From Prevotella sp. (GTDB lineage Bacteria > Bacteroidota > Bacteroidia > Bacteroidales > Bacteroidaceae): DNA of 39,702 nucleotides. Below the pieces are notes generated by a model. It ran no database searches and was not told where the DNA came from. It was given only the letters and a program-made list of their open reading frames with translations. Location: positions 1 through 39,702 of the forward strand of contig JAFSKJ010000061.1 in NCBI GenBank assembly GCA_017449025.1, written 5' to 3'. Of this stretch, positions 7,694 to 15,917 are shown piece after piece. Numbering within the stretch: the first letter of the stretch is position 1; each line of letters begins with the position of its first letter. The translations under genes and the position numbers were made by a program.

Positions 7694-7727
7694 GCGTCCG
7701 CATCCATCAGTGAGCGCGGGCGTTTTT
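7694..7727 (+). terminator. Intrinsic terminator after secG
   Basis: A stem cgtccgc (7695-7701) pairs with gcgggcg (7716-7722) with one G-U pair and is followed directly by five T (7723-7727). It is nested in a wider inverted repeat, gacacctc (7679-7686) with gaggtgtc (7729-7736). It is placed to end the secG transcript before the tRNA-Leu promoter. Confidence 0.55.
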
Positions 7728-7818
7728 GAGGTGTCGTTATCCGCAAGTGAGAATGACAGCATTGTCAGACTGCTTATCTTGGCAACCTGCATGATTGTTG
7801 CAAATTTTAAGAGAATAA

Positions 7819-7850
7819 TTTGGCAGTCTCGCAAAAAAACAGTACTTTTG
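7819..7850 (+). promoter_or_regulatory. Bacteroidota promoter for tRNA-Leu
   Basis: TTTG at 7819-7822, a 20-base spacer and TACTTTTG at 7843-7850 match the -33/-7 consensus. The tRNA begins 56 bases after the -7 box. The same transcript may continue into dxs, which starts 38 bases after the tRNA without an obvious promoter or terminator between them. Confidence 0.75.
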
Positions 7851-7906
7851 CAAGCGAATCGGGAATGCCGGGTGATGCAACGGTGCATCCACGGCTGATT
7901 TCTTCT

Positions 7907-7988
7907 GCGCCTGTGGCGGAATTGGTAGACGCGCCAGACTTAGGATCTGGTGTTTCACGACGTGCAGGTTCGAGTCCTGTCAGGCGCA
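7907..7988 (+). tRNA. tRNA-Leu (anticodon UAG)
   Basis: This is an 82-base class II tRNA. The acceptor stem GCGCCTG (7907-7913) pairs with CAGGCGC (7981-7987), and the discriminator base is A at 7988. The anticodon stem CCAGA/TCTGG (7934-7938, 7946-7950) encloses the loop CTTAGGA with anticodon TAG at 7941-7943, reading CUA and related Leu codons. The D-loop has GGTAGACG and the T-arm GGTTCGAGTCC. The 3' CCA is not encoded. Confidence 0.95.
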
Positions 7989-8026
7989 CGCTTCATAATT
8001 ATGTAACTCATATTACATAGTAGCCA

Positions 8027-9934
8027 GTGGAAACAGCAGAAAAGAGCCTCTTGGGCCAGATAGACAATCCCGCCGATTTGCGGCAGCTGCCTGTTGGTGA
8101 GTTGCCGGCACTTTGCGAGGAGCTGCGCCACACAATAATCAGTGAGCTTTCTGTAAACCCAGGACACCTGGCTTCGAGCTTAGGCGTTGTGGAGCTTACC
8201 GTTGCCCTCCATTATGTTTTTGACACCCCCGAAGACCGCATAGTATGGGATGTAGGCCATCAGGCCTACGGGCACAAGATTCTCACTGGCCGCCGCCGCC
8301 AGTTCAACACAAACCGCAAGCTTGGAGGAATACGTCCGTTCCCCTCTCCCGAGGAGAGCGTGTACGATGCATTTATCTGCGGACATGCCTCGAACAGCAT
8401 ATCTGCAGCATTAGGCATGGCCGTGGCCAATCGCAACCGCAGGGTGGTGGCCGTCATCGGCGACGGTGCCATGTCTGGCGGCCTTGCCTTCGAGGGCCTG
8501 AACAACGTGTCGTCGAGTCCCAACGACATGCTCATCGTGCTCAACGACAATGACATGTCGATTGACCGAGCTGTGGGCGGCATGGAGAAATACCTGCTTA
8601 AACTGAACACCAAGGAGAGCTACAACCGCATGAGGTTCAAGGTGTCGCAGTGGCTGCACTCCAAGGGCCTTCTTGAAGAAGACCGGCGCAAGGGGCTTAT
8701 CCGCCTGACTAACGCCATCAAGTCGGCCATCTCACATCAGCAGAACATATTCGAGGGTATGAACATCCGCTACTTCGGACCTTTCGACGGGCACAACGTT
8801 AATGAGTTGGTGCGAATACTCCGCCAGCTGAAAGACATGAACGGCCCGAAGCTGCTTCACCTGCACACGGTGAAGGGTAAAGGCTACGAGCCTGCCGAGA
8901 AGGCCGCCACTATATGGCATGCTCCGGGGAAGTTCGACCCCGAGACGGGCGAACGCTTGGTAAACGACCAGGCGGGGCGCCCGCCGAAATACCAGGAAGT
9001 GTTCGGCGAGACACTCCTTGAGCTGGCCCGGCAGAACGACCGCATAGTGGGCGTTACTCCCGCCATGCCCACGGGATGCTCGATGAACATAATGATGCGC
9101 GAGTTGCCCGAGCGCACGTTCGACGTGGGCATAGCCGAAGGCCATGCCGTGACCTTCTCGGCAGGAATGGCCAAGGACGGTCTTCAGCCCTTCTGCAACA
9201 TTTATTCCGCCTTTGCCCAGCGCGCATACGACAATATTATCCACGACGTGGCCATACTGCGGCTGCCGGTGGTGCTCTGTTTAGACCGTGCAGGACTGGT
9301 GGGCGAGGATGGCCCCACCCACCACGGTGCCTTCGACATGGCCGCCCTGCGCGCGGTACCCAACCTTACCATCTGCTCGCCCATGGACGAGTTAGAGCTG
9401 CGGCAGCTCATGTACACGGCACAGTTGCCGGGAAAGGGGCCTTTCGTAATCCGCTATCCCCGCGGTCGCGGCATGAATATCGAATGGCGCTGCCCCTTCC
9501 AGGAGATAGCCGTGGGCACGGGACGCTGCCTGCGAAAGGGAAAGGGCGTAGCAGTGCTCAGCATCGGTCCTATAGGCAATGTCGTGTCTGAAGCCATAGG
9601 CCAAGCCGCGTCGCAGGCCTCAGACTCCAGCTCCCTGTCCACTGCCGCCCACTACGATATGCGCTTCCTGAAGCCCCTCGACGAGAAGATTCTGCACGAG
9701 GTGGGGAAGGAATTCGACAGGATAGTGACTGTTGAAGACGGTGTTGCCAATGGCGGATTAGGGTCTGCAGTGACGGAATGGATGAACGATCACGGCTATA
9801 TGCTTCCCATCAGGCGCATGGGACTACCCGACAATTTTGTGGAGCACGGCACTGTGAGTGAGCTGCGCCACATTGTGGGTCTTGACGCAGAGAGCATACG
9901 CAATGCTATATGCTCCGTAAGCAAGGAAAGCTGA
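8027..9934 (+). CDS. dxs: 1-deoxy-D-xylulose-5-phosphate synthase DXS
   Basis: DXS is the thiamine-diphosphate enzyme that condenses pyruvate and glyceraldehyde-3-phosphate, the first step of the MEP isoprenoid pathway and a source of DXP for pyridoxal phosphate synthesis. Its 635 residues are a full-length enzyme. Visible landmarks are the histidine of [10 protein letters not shown] (residue 47), [10 protein letters not shown] (75-84), the ThDP/Mg motif beginning GDGAMSGG (145-152) and ending LNDND (172-176), and the [10 protein letters not shown] block carrying the conserved glutamate. The start is GTG: an in-frame TAG at 8021-8023 lies two codons upstream and no ATG exists near the N-terminal homology. 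It is followed 25 bases later by trkA. Confidence 0.96.
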   Translation: METAEKSLLGQIDNPADLRQLPVGELPALCEELRHTIISELSVNPGHLASSLGVVELTVALHYVFDTPEDRIVWDVGHQAYGHKILTGRRRQFNTNRKLGGIRPFPSPEESVYDAFICGHASNSISAALGMAVANRNRRVVAVIGDGAMSGGLAFEGLNNVSSSPNDMLIVLNDNDMSIDRAVGGMEKYLLKLNTKESYNRMRFKVSQWLHSKGLLEEDRRKGLIRLTNAIKSAISHQQNIFEGMNIRYFGPFDGHNVNELVRILRQLKDMNGPKLLHLHTVKGKGYEPAEKAATIWHAPGKFDPETGERLVNDQAGRPPKYQEVFGETLLELARQNDRIVGVTPAMPTGCSMNIMMRELPERTFDVGIAEGHAVTFSAGMAKDGLQPFCNIYSAFAQRAYDNIIHDVAILRLPVVLCLDRAGLVGEDGPTHHGAFDMAALRAVPNLTICSPMDELELRQLMYTAQLPGKGPFVIRYPRGRGMNIEWRCPFQEIAVGTGRCLRKGKGVAVLSIGPIGNVVSEAIGQAASQASDSSSLSTAAHYDMRFLKPLDEKILHEVGKEFDRIVTVEDGVANGGLGSAVTEWMNDHGYMLPIRRMGLPDNFVEHGTVSELRHIVGLDAESIRNAICSVSKES

Positions 9935-9959
9935 ACATACGAGAAAAAGGACAAGCAAC

Positions 9960-11315
9960 ATGAAAATAGTTATAGCCGGCGCAGGAGCCGTGGGCACACA
10001 CCTGTCGAAAATGCTGTCACGAGAGCGTCAGAACTGCACACTCATCGACGACGAAGATGAGCGACTGGCAGGCCTGTCGGACTACGACGTGATGACGCTC
10101 TGCGCCCAGCCAACAAGCATACAGGCTCTTAAGGACGCCGGTGCCGACCATGCCGACCTTTTTGTAGGCGTCACCACCGAGGAAACCACCAACATCACCT
10201 GCTGCATATTGGCCCACGCCCTCGGGGCAAAGAAGACTGTTGCCCGTATAGACAACTATGAGTATCTGGCTCCTCAGCACAAGACTTTCTTTCAGCAGCT
10301 CGGCATTGACTCGCTCATCTATCCTGAGGTGCTGGCTGCCATTGACATCGTAAACGGCCTGAAAATGTCGTGGGTGCGCCAGCGATGGGATGTCCACGAC
10401 GGCGCACTTGTGTTGCTCGGCATCAAGCTGCGTGAACAGGCAGAGATATTGAACCAGTCGCTGAAAGACCTGTGCGGCCCCGACGACCCCTATCACGTGG
10501 TAGCCATCAAACGCAACGGAGAGACGATTATTCCCAGCGGACTTGACGAGCTGCACGTGAACGACCTGGCGTACTTCATGACCACCAAGGACTACACGCC
10601 ATACATACGCAAGATTGTAGGCAAGGAACACTATACCGACGTAAAGAACGTTATAATCATGGGCGGGGGAAAAACGGCCGTGAGAGCAGCACTTACTACC
10701 CCCGACTATATGAACGTGAAAATCATTGAGCGCGACGCAGCACGCTGCGACAAGCTTAATCAGCTGCTGGCGGGCGATGACACAATGGTCATCCACGGCG
10801 ATGGCCGTGACCTGGCGCTGCTCGAAGAAGAAGGCATCAACAACACGCAGGCCTTCGTGGCACTTACCGGCAATGCCGAGACCAACATCCTGGCCTGCCT
10901 TACGGCCAAGAAGCTCGGAGTGAGGAAGACGGTGGCCATGGTAGAGAACTTGGACTACGTATCCATGGCCGAGAGCCTTGACATCGGCACCATTATCAAC
11001 AAGAAGACTGTGGCCGCGAGCCACATCTTCCAGATGATGCTTCGCGCTGATGTGCGCAACATGCGGTCGCTGATGATGGCCGACAGCGACGTGGCAGAGT
11101 TTGTGGCCGCAGAAGGGTCGAAAGTAACCCGCAAGCCTGTCAAGGACTTAGGCCTGCCGTTCGGAGTGACCATAGGAGGACTGGTGCGCCACGGTGAGGG
11201 AATGCTGGTGAACGGCAACTCGCAGATACAGCCCGGCGACTCGGTCATGGTGTTCTGTCACGAACACAAACTGGCGACTGTAGAGAAATACTTCAAGAAG
11301 ACAACACTCTTCTGA
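9960..11315 (+). CDS. trkA: Trk potassium uptake regulatory subunit TrkA
   Basis: TrkA is the cytoplasmic NAD(H)-binding gating ring of the TrkH potassium channel. The protein has 451 residues with two RCK repeats. The first Rossmann motif is GAGAVG (residues 7-12), followed by the conserved acidic residues in TLIDDEDERL. The second repeat starts near residue 235 with NVIIMGGGKTAVRAA. Each is followed by a TrkA-C type domain. It lies directly upstream of trkH (36-base gap), so the pair forms a functional unit. Confidence 0.95.
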   Translation: MKIVIAGAGAVGTHLSKMLSRERQNCTLIDDEDERLAGLSDYDVMTLCAQPTSIQALKDAGADHADLFVGVTTEETTNITCCILAHALGAKKTVARIDNYEYLAPQHKTFFQQLGIDSLIYPEVLAAIDIVNGLKMSWVRQRWDVHDGALVLLGIKLREQAEILNQSLKDLCGPDDPYHVVAIKRNGETIIPSGLDELHVNDLAYFMTTKDYTPYIRKIVGKEHYTDVKNVIIMGGGKTAVRAALTTPDYMNVKIIERDAARCDKLNQLLAGDDTMVIHGDGRDLALLEEEGINNTQAFVALTGNAETNILACLTAKKLGVRKTVAMVENLDYVSMAESLDIGTIINKKTVAASHIFQMMLRADVRNMRSLMMADSDVAEFVAAEGSKVTRKPVKDLGLPFGVTIGGLVRHGEGMLVNGNSQIQPGDSVMVFCHEHKLATVEKYFKKTTLF

Positions 11316-11351
11316 CACCTCATTATTCTTTACCCCTAATTCTTCAAAACC

Positions 11352-12809
11352 ATGGTCAACTTAAGCATCATATCCAAGATTATAGGCTCACTACTCTTTG
11401 TTGAGGCCTTCTTCATGGTGTGGTGTATTGGAGTTGCCTTCTTCTACGGCGAAAGCGACCTCATGGCTTTCACCATGTCTGCCCTGCTCACCTTTGGCTG
11501 CGGCTTCCTCTTCCTTTTCTTCGGTCGCAACTCGGGCAACAGCCTGAGCCGCCGCGACGCCTATTTGGTGGTGACAGCAGTCTGGGTTATCTTCAGCTTC
11601 TTCGGCATGTTCCCATACCTCATCCACGGTAGCATCACCAACCTAACCGATGCCTACTTCGAGACCATCTCCGGCTTCACCACCACCGGCTCCAGCATTC
11701 TCGACAATGTGGAGGTGCTGCCCCACGGTCTCCTTTTCTGGCGCTCGCTGACCCAATGGATAGGCGGATTGGGAATAGTGTTCTTCACCATAGCCGTGTT
11801 GCCGTCGTTCGTGGGAGGCTCGATGAAGGTCTTCGCAGCCGAGGCCACAGGCCCCGTGAAAGCAAAGATGCACCCTCGCCTGACCACCAGCGCCAAGTGG
11901 ATATGGAGCATCTACCTTGTGCTCACAATAGGCTGTGGCCTGGCTTTCTGGGCATCAGGCATGGACTGGTTCGACGCCACCAACTACTCGATGACCACCA
12001 CCGCCACTGGCGGCTTCTCCACCCACAACGACCCGTCGGCCTACTTCCAGTCGCCGATTATAGAATATGTGGCCATACTCTTCCAGTTCCTTGCCGGTAT
12101 CAATTTCACACTGCTCTACATGACCATCTTCAAGGGCAGGCTGTCGGCACTGCTGGGCAACTCGGAGTTCAAGTTCTATATCGCTGTGGTGATACTCTCC
12201 ACAGTGTGGATCATGTACTTGCTTGTCAGCCGTTTAGACTATCCATACGAGCATGCGCTGCGCTCCTCGCTGTTCCAGGTGGTGTCGTTCATGACCACCA
12301 CCGGCCTGTTCAACGACGACGCCGCTCAGTGGCCTCATATCACTTGGGTGCTGCTTGCCGTGCTGATGTTCTGCGGTGCCTGCGCAGGGAGCACCACCGG
12401 AGGCTTCAAGTGTGTGCGTAGCGTGATGCTGCTGAAGGTGCTGCGCAATGAGTTCCGCCACATCCTCCACCCCAACGCAGTGCTGCCTGTGAAACTCGGC
12501 GACCAGAGTGTGCCGCAGTCGCGCCTTGTGTCGCTGTTGGCATTCTTCACCGTCACCATACTCATGGTGCTCATTACTGGCACCATTATGATAGTTTCTG
12601 GTGTTGACGTGGTCAACTCAATGGTTATATCCCTGAGCTGCGTGAGCAACGTAGGCCCGTCACTCACCAACGACATAGGCCCGTCAATGTCGTGGAGCCA
12701 GCTGCCCGGCATGGTGAAGTGGGCATGCTCGCTGCTTATGCTCATGGGGCGATTGGAGATAATGACCGTGTTGGTGCTTTTCACCCGCAGCTACTGGAAA
12801 GACAACTGA
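11352..12809 (+). CDS. trkH: Trk/Ktr-type potassium channel TrkH
   Basis: This is an inner-membrane potassium-translocating subunit of 485 residues, with hydrophobic helices along its length. The four pore-loop signatures of the superfamily are visible in order: SGFTTTGSSI, TTATGGFSTH, SFMTTTGLFN and SCVSNVGPSL. The glycine in each is the filter residue expected for potassium. The start ATG follows a 36-base gap after trkA, and the partner is TrkA. After the stop comes an AT-rich heptamer tract (12811-12835), then manA. Confidence 0.94.
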   Translation: MVNLSIISKIIGSLLFVEAFFMVWCIGVAFFYGESDLMAFTMSALLTFGCGFLFLFFGRNSGNSLSRRDAYLVVTAVWVIFSFFGMFPYLIHGSITNLTDAYFETISGFTTTGSSILDNVEVLPHGLLFWRSLTQWIGGLGIVFFTIAVLPSFVGGSMKVFAAEATGPVKAKMHPRLTTSAKWIWSIYLVLTIGCGLAFWASGMDWFDATNYSMTTTATGGFSTHNDPSAYFQSPIIEYVAILFQFLAGINFTLLYMTIFKGRLSALLGNSEFKFYIAVVILSTVWIMYLLVSRLDYPYEHALRSSLFQVVSFMTTTGLFNDDAAQWPHITWVLLAVLMFCGACAGSTTGGFKCVRSVMLLKVLRNEFRHILHPNAVLPVKLGDQSVPQSRLVSLLAFFTVTILMVLITGTIMIVSGVDVVNSMVISLSCVSNVGPSLTNDIGPSMSWSQLPGMVKWACSLLMLMGRLEIMTVLVLFTRSYWKDN

Positions 12810-12810
12810 A

Positions 12811-12835
12811 ACTCTTAATTCTTAACTCTTAACTC
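12811..12835. repeat. Heptamer tract of TTAACTC/TTAATTC units
   Basis: A run of near-heptamers (actcttaattcttaactc, continuing to 12835) fills the gap between trkH and manA. The reverse-complement type of tract lies just before susD at 30846-30874. These look like slippage-prone intergenic filler. Confidence 0.5.
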
Positions 12836-12839
12836 AAGA

Positions 12840-13796
12840 ATGTATACCTTTAAGCCATTTCTGAAACAGACCATTTGGGGAGGCAACCGCATAATCCCAT
12901 TCAAGCACCTGGACCTCGGCACGGACTGCGTGGGGGAGAGTTGGGAGATCTCAGGTGTTACAGGCCACGAGACCGTGGTTGCCGACAAAGGTCCCGACTG
13001 TGGGAAACCGGTAAGCCAGCTTGTCAGCGAGCAGCAGCACCTGCTGGTAGGTAGCGACAATTATCGCCGTTTCGGAAATGAGTTTCCGCTGCTCGTGAAG
13101 TTTATCGATGCCCGTCACGACCTGTCTGTCCAGGTGCACCCTGACGACGAGATTGCTCGCCGCCATGGCTTTGACCACGGAAAGACGGAAATGTGGTATG
13201 TGTTGGATTGCGAACCAGGAGCAACACTCTATAACGGCCTGCTCCGTGAGCTTTCGCCCGACGACTACCGCGAGGCAGTGGCCAACCATACCATTTGCGA
13301 CGCCTTGGCGTGTCATGAGGTCAGTGCCGGCGATGCATTCTACATTCCAGCTGGGCGCATCCATGCCATAGGTGCTGGATGCTTTGTGGTGGAAATACAG
13401 CAGACAAGCGACGTCACATACCGTATCTACGACTTCGGACGCCGCGACAAGGATGGCAATCTGCGGCAGCTGCATACCGAAGAGGCGGCACAGTCTATCG
13501 ACTACCGCATCTACCGCGACTACCGCATCGACTACCACGCACAGAAAGACTGCGGCGTACAGCTTATCAGCTCTCCGCACTTCACCACGGCCGTTTACGA
13601 CCTCACCGAGCCAAGGACCCTTGACTACTCCGAGTTAGACTCATTTGTGATTCTTGTGGCAGTAAAGGGCGGGGGCACAATTTCCGATGGCTGTCGGCAG
13701 CTGCCTTTCCGCGCCGGCAACACCGTGTTGCTGCCAGCCACCACTCTGCAGGTCACTGTCAGCGGCGCCGTCACCTTCCTCGAGACCTACGTATAG
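12840..13796 (+). CDS. manA: Mannose-6-phosphate isomerase, class I
   Basis: This is a cytoplasmic zinc enzyme interconverting fructose-6-phosphate and mannose-6-phosphate, feeding GDP-mannose and mannose catabolism. At 318 residues it is the short cupin form common in Bacteroidota and Firmicutes rather than the longer E. coli form. Metal-ligand candidates are H100 in VQVHPDDE, E117 in KTEMWYVLD and H174 in IPAGRIHAIG. The N-terminal WGGNRI and the GESWEIS block are also typical. It ends 21 bases from the convergent araC-type gene, with no clear terminator between them. Confidence 0.93.
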   Translation: MYTFKPFLKQTIWGGNRIIPFKHLDLGTDCVGESWEISGVTGHETVVADKGPDCGKPVSQLVSEQQHLLVGSDNYRRFGNEFPLLVKFIDARHDLSVQVHPDDEIARRHGFDHGKTEMWYVLDCEPGATLYNGLLRELSPDDYREAVANHTICDALACHEVSAGDAFYIPAGRIHAIGAGCFVVEIQQTSDVTYRIYDFGRRDKDGNLRQLHTEEAAQSIDYRIYRDYRIDYHAQKDCGVQLISSPHFTTAVYDLTEPRTLDYSELDSFVILVAVKGGGTISDGCRQLPFRAGNTVLLPATTLQVTVSGAVTFLETYV

Positions 13797-13817
13797 TGGC
13801 CAAAGGACTTGTGGATT

Positions 13818-14702
13818 CTATTTACTGGTGCGATACTGAATGGGAGTCATTCCCAAGTGTTCCTTCGCATACTTGCCAAAGAAGGAAGTGTTTGGGAAGC
13901 CGAGCCGGTCGCAAATCTGCTTGATGCTGTAGTCGCTATGTTTAAGATAGTAGCGGATATCCTCCATCACCACCTCCGTGATCCATTCATTCGCCGTCTT
14001 GCCGGAGTTTTTCTTGCAGATGGCAGAGAGGTATTTGGGTGAGATGCAGAGTTCATTGGCATACCACTCCACCGGGCGATGCTTCACATCGACAGAGTGC
14101 AAAAGGTCGAGAAACCTCTGGAAGTGGTTGTTCACAACCTTGGCTTCGGGTGTGATGCCATCAGCGAGAATCCTCTGTTTCAGGGCGCCACAGAGTCCGA
14201 GAAAGGCTGCGCGCAGAAGCGACTGTATGACATCGGAACGGAATGGGAAGCCATTATGCTGGCTGGAACACATCTTGAGCATTTCATAGAAGTATGTATA
14301 GAACAGCAGGTCTTCATCGTCCAGTGTGATTACATGCATCCGGCGAACATAGACCACATCGTTCCATACATTCATTTTCTCGCGCAGGAAACTCTGAAGG
14401 ATGCTATTGGTGAAGAACATGGCCTTTAGGTCTAAATCGGGACTGACCATTGGGTCGGCTATGATAACATTCTGAGGAATAATGGCCACCTGGTTCTTGT
14501 GAAGTTCTATCAGCTTGCCGTTTAATGAACCCTGCACCTTGCCCTGTGTGCAGATGGCAATGGCGTTCATCGACACGTGGGCAGCATTGATTTCCGCAAA
14601 CTTCTGGATGCTGTCTATAATGACAATATCGTTGTCGCTGTAGCCTACTTGGATGTCCTCATTGTCGGTTAGCGACTGTAATGTAATCTCTTCTTGTTGC
14701 AT
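13818..14702 (-). CDS. AraC-family transcriptional regulator
   Basis: This is a 294-residue regulator with an N-terminal cupin-like sensing domain (about 1-180) and a C-terminal AraC DNA-binding domain (about 195-294). The latter has two helix-turn-helix units: WYANELCISPKYLSAICKKN and YSIKQICDRLGFPNTSFFGK, ending HLGMTPIQYR. The start at 14702 (ATG, MQQEEITLQ) is preferred over a TTG at 14732 because a TACCTTTG box on this strand lies between them at 14718-14711. The gene is divergent from the RND efflux operon with 167 bases between starts, which makes that operon its most likely target. This is inference from position, and the ligand is unknown. Confidence 0.9.
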   Translation of the reverse strand: MQQEEITLQSLTDNEDIQVGYSDNDIVIIDSIQKFAEINAAHVSMNAIAICTQGKVQGSLNGKLIELHKNQVAIIPQNVIIADPMVSPDLDLKAMFFTNSILQSFLREKMNVWNDVVYVRRMHVITLDDEDLLFYTYFYEMLKMCSSQHNGFPFRSDVIQSLLRAAFLGLCGALKQRILADGITPEAKVVNNHFQRFLDLLHSVDVKHRPVEWYANELCISPKYLSAICKKNSGKTANEWITEVVMEDIRYYLKHSDYSIKQICDRLGFPNTSFFGKYAKEHLGMTPIQYRTSK

Positions 14703-14710
14703 ATTGCTTG

Positions 14711-14718
14711 CAAAGGTA
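14711..14718 (-). promoter_or_regulatory. -7 box for araC-type gene
   Basis: TACCTTTG on the minus strand, 8 bases before the ATG at 14702, with no good TTTG at the -33 position. The very short leader suggests near-leaderless initiation or control by an activator. Confidence 0.45.
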
Positions 14719-14814
14719 CGCAAATTATTCAAAAAACCATGTTCTAATTAGCTTGTCTTTGTGTCTATTATGCCCATAGGTGAAAGAAAGGCAATAAAAA
14801 CAGCTGTTTGGGAC

Positions 14815-14845
14815 ATTGTTTATGGAGAAAAAAGTACTACTTTTG
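14815..14845 (+). promoter_or_regulatory. Promoter of the RND efflux operon
   Basis: ATTG at 14815-14818, a 19-base spacer and TACTTTTG at 14838-14845. One base departs from the -33 consensus. Transcription would start near 14852, downstream of an upstream in-frame start (14816). This supports the ATG at 14870 as the start of the adaptor gene. Confidence 0.65.
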
Positions 14846-14869
14846 TGCCCGAAATCAATAAAACAGATA

Positions 14870-15892
14870 ATGGAAAAGGGAATTATTGGACTGATAGCCG
14901 TGCTGCTGGTATGCAGTTGCGAAGAAAAAAAAGTGAACGGAGTGAAGGCGCCAACGAGAGTGACGACCGAGGTGGTCTCGTCGGATGGTGGCATGAGCAG
15001 ACAGACGTTTGTGGGCACCGTGGAGGAGCGCGAGGCTACCGCCGTGAGCTTCACGGGCATGGGAGTCGTGAAGCGCCTACTGGTAAACGATGGGCAGAGG
15101 GTTGGCCGCGGGCAGCTAATCGCCGAGATGGACGACACGCAGGCTCGCAACCTGCTCGCTGGTGCCGAGGCGCAGATGGCGCAGGCCAACGATGCCCTGG
15201 AGCGCTTCAAGATGCTGCACGACAACGGCTCGCTGCCCGAGGTGCAGTGGGTGGAGATTCAGAGTAAGGTGGCTCAGGCCAAGTCGCAGCTTGAGGTGGC
15301 CAAGAAGAATCTGGCCGACTGCAGGCTGACAGCTCCGGTGAGCGGCATCATTGGCAAGAAGATGATTGGGGCGGGGGAGACGGCTCTACCCTCGCAAGCA
15401 GTAGTGACCATCCTTGACATAAGCAGTGTGAAGGTAAAGGTGGCTATCCCTGAGGCGGAGATCAGTGGCATTTCTGCCAGCACGCCTACTATTGTCAAGG
15501 TGGAGGCTGCGGGTAAGGAGATGAGTGGCGGCAAGATAGAAAAAGGAATACAGGCAGACGCACTGACACATACCTATGATATCAGGATTAATGTACAGAA
15601 CGCCGACCGTAAGCTGTTGCCGGGCATGGTGGCGTCGGTACAGTTCAATGCCTCCCCAAGCCCCTTCCAAGGAGGGGAAGTCTTAATTCCTGTTACATCT
15701 GTGCAAAAACGGGCCGACGGAAGTCTGTTTGTATGGACTATAGATAGGGATAGCACCGCCCATCGCACAACAGTAAGCACAGGACATACCCAGGGCAATC
15801 GCATGATTATTACCAATGGTATAGAGAACGGCCAGCGTGTAGTGACTGAGGGCTATCAGAAACTAAGTGAAGGAACGAAAGTTGTCTTCTAA
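14870..15892 (+). CDS. RND efflux periplasmic adaptor (HlyD/AcrA family)
   Basis: This is a membrane-fusion lipoprotein linking the inner-membrane pump to the outer-membrane channel. From the ATG at 14870 it has 340 residues, opening with a lipoprotein signal (MEKGIIGLIAVLLVCSC, modified Cys17). A barrel-sandwich half-motif (GMGVVKRLLVNDGQRVGRGQ), an alpha-helical hairpin (about 90-135) and the second lipoyl half (LTAPVSGIIGKKMIGAGE) follow, then the beta-barrel and membrane-proximal domains. Residues 261-270 (ASPSPFQGGE) are encoded by an inserted palindromic repeat at 15651-15677, in an exposed loop just before the conserved VLIPV strand. It is the first gene of a three-gene efflux operon divergent from an AraC regulator. 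The substrate is unknown. Confidence 0.92.
   Translation: MEKGIIGLIAVLLVCSCEEKKVNGVKAPTRVTTEVVSSDGGMSRQTFVGTVEEREATAVSFTGMGVVKRLLVNDGQRVGRGQLIAEMDDTQARNLLAGAEAQMAQANDALERFKMLHDNGSLPEVQWVEIQSKVAQAKSQLEVAKKNLADCRLTAPVSGIIGKKMIGAGETALPSQAVVTILDISSVKVKVAIPEAEISGISASTPTIVKVEAAGKEMSGGKIEKGIQADALTHTYDIRINVQNADRKLLPGMVASVQFNASPSPFQGGEVLIPVTSVQKRADGSLFVWTIDRDSTAHRTTVSTGHTQGNRMIITNGIENGQRVVTEGYQKLSEGTKVVF
15651..15677 (-). repeat. In-frame 27-bp palindromic repeat in adaptor gene
   Basis: On the minus strand these 27 bases match 18829-18855 in the pump gene at 25 of 27 positions. The unit contains cccctcctt and ggggagg arms. It lies inside the reading frame and encodes Ser/Pro/Gly-rich residues in a loop. 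Confidence 0.75.
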
Positions 15893-15917
15893 AGGTAAAA
15901 AAGTAAAAAGCTAAAAA

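Noticed and set aside
7907-7988. tRNA-Leu as an integration site
   Set aside because: No integrase gene and no duplicated tRNA 3' end were seen nearby.
10017-11024. 335-codon minus-strand frame inside trkA
   Set aside because: It is antisense to an intact TrkA gene in a GC-rich codon pattern, with no promoter, start context or protein motif.
14705-14732. TTG start for the AraC regulator
   Set aside because: The TACCTTTG box on the same strand lies downstream of it, so the ATG at 14702 is more likely.
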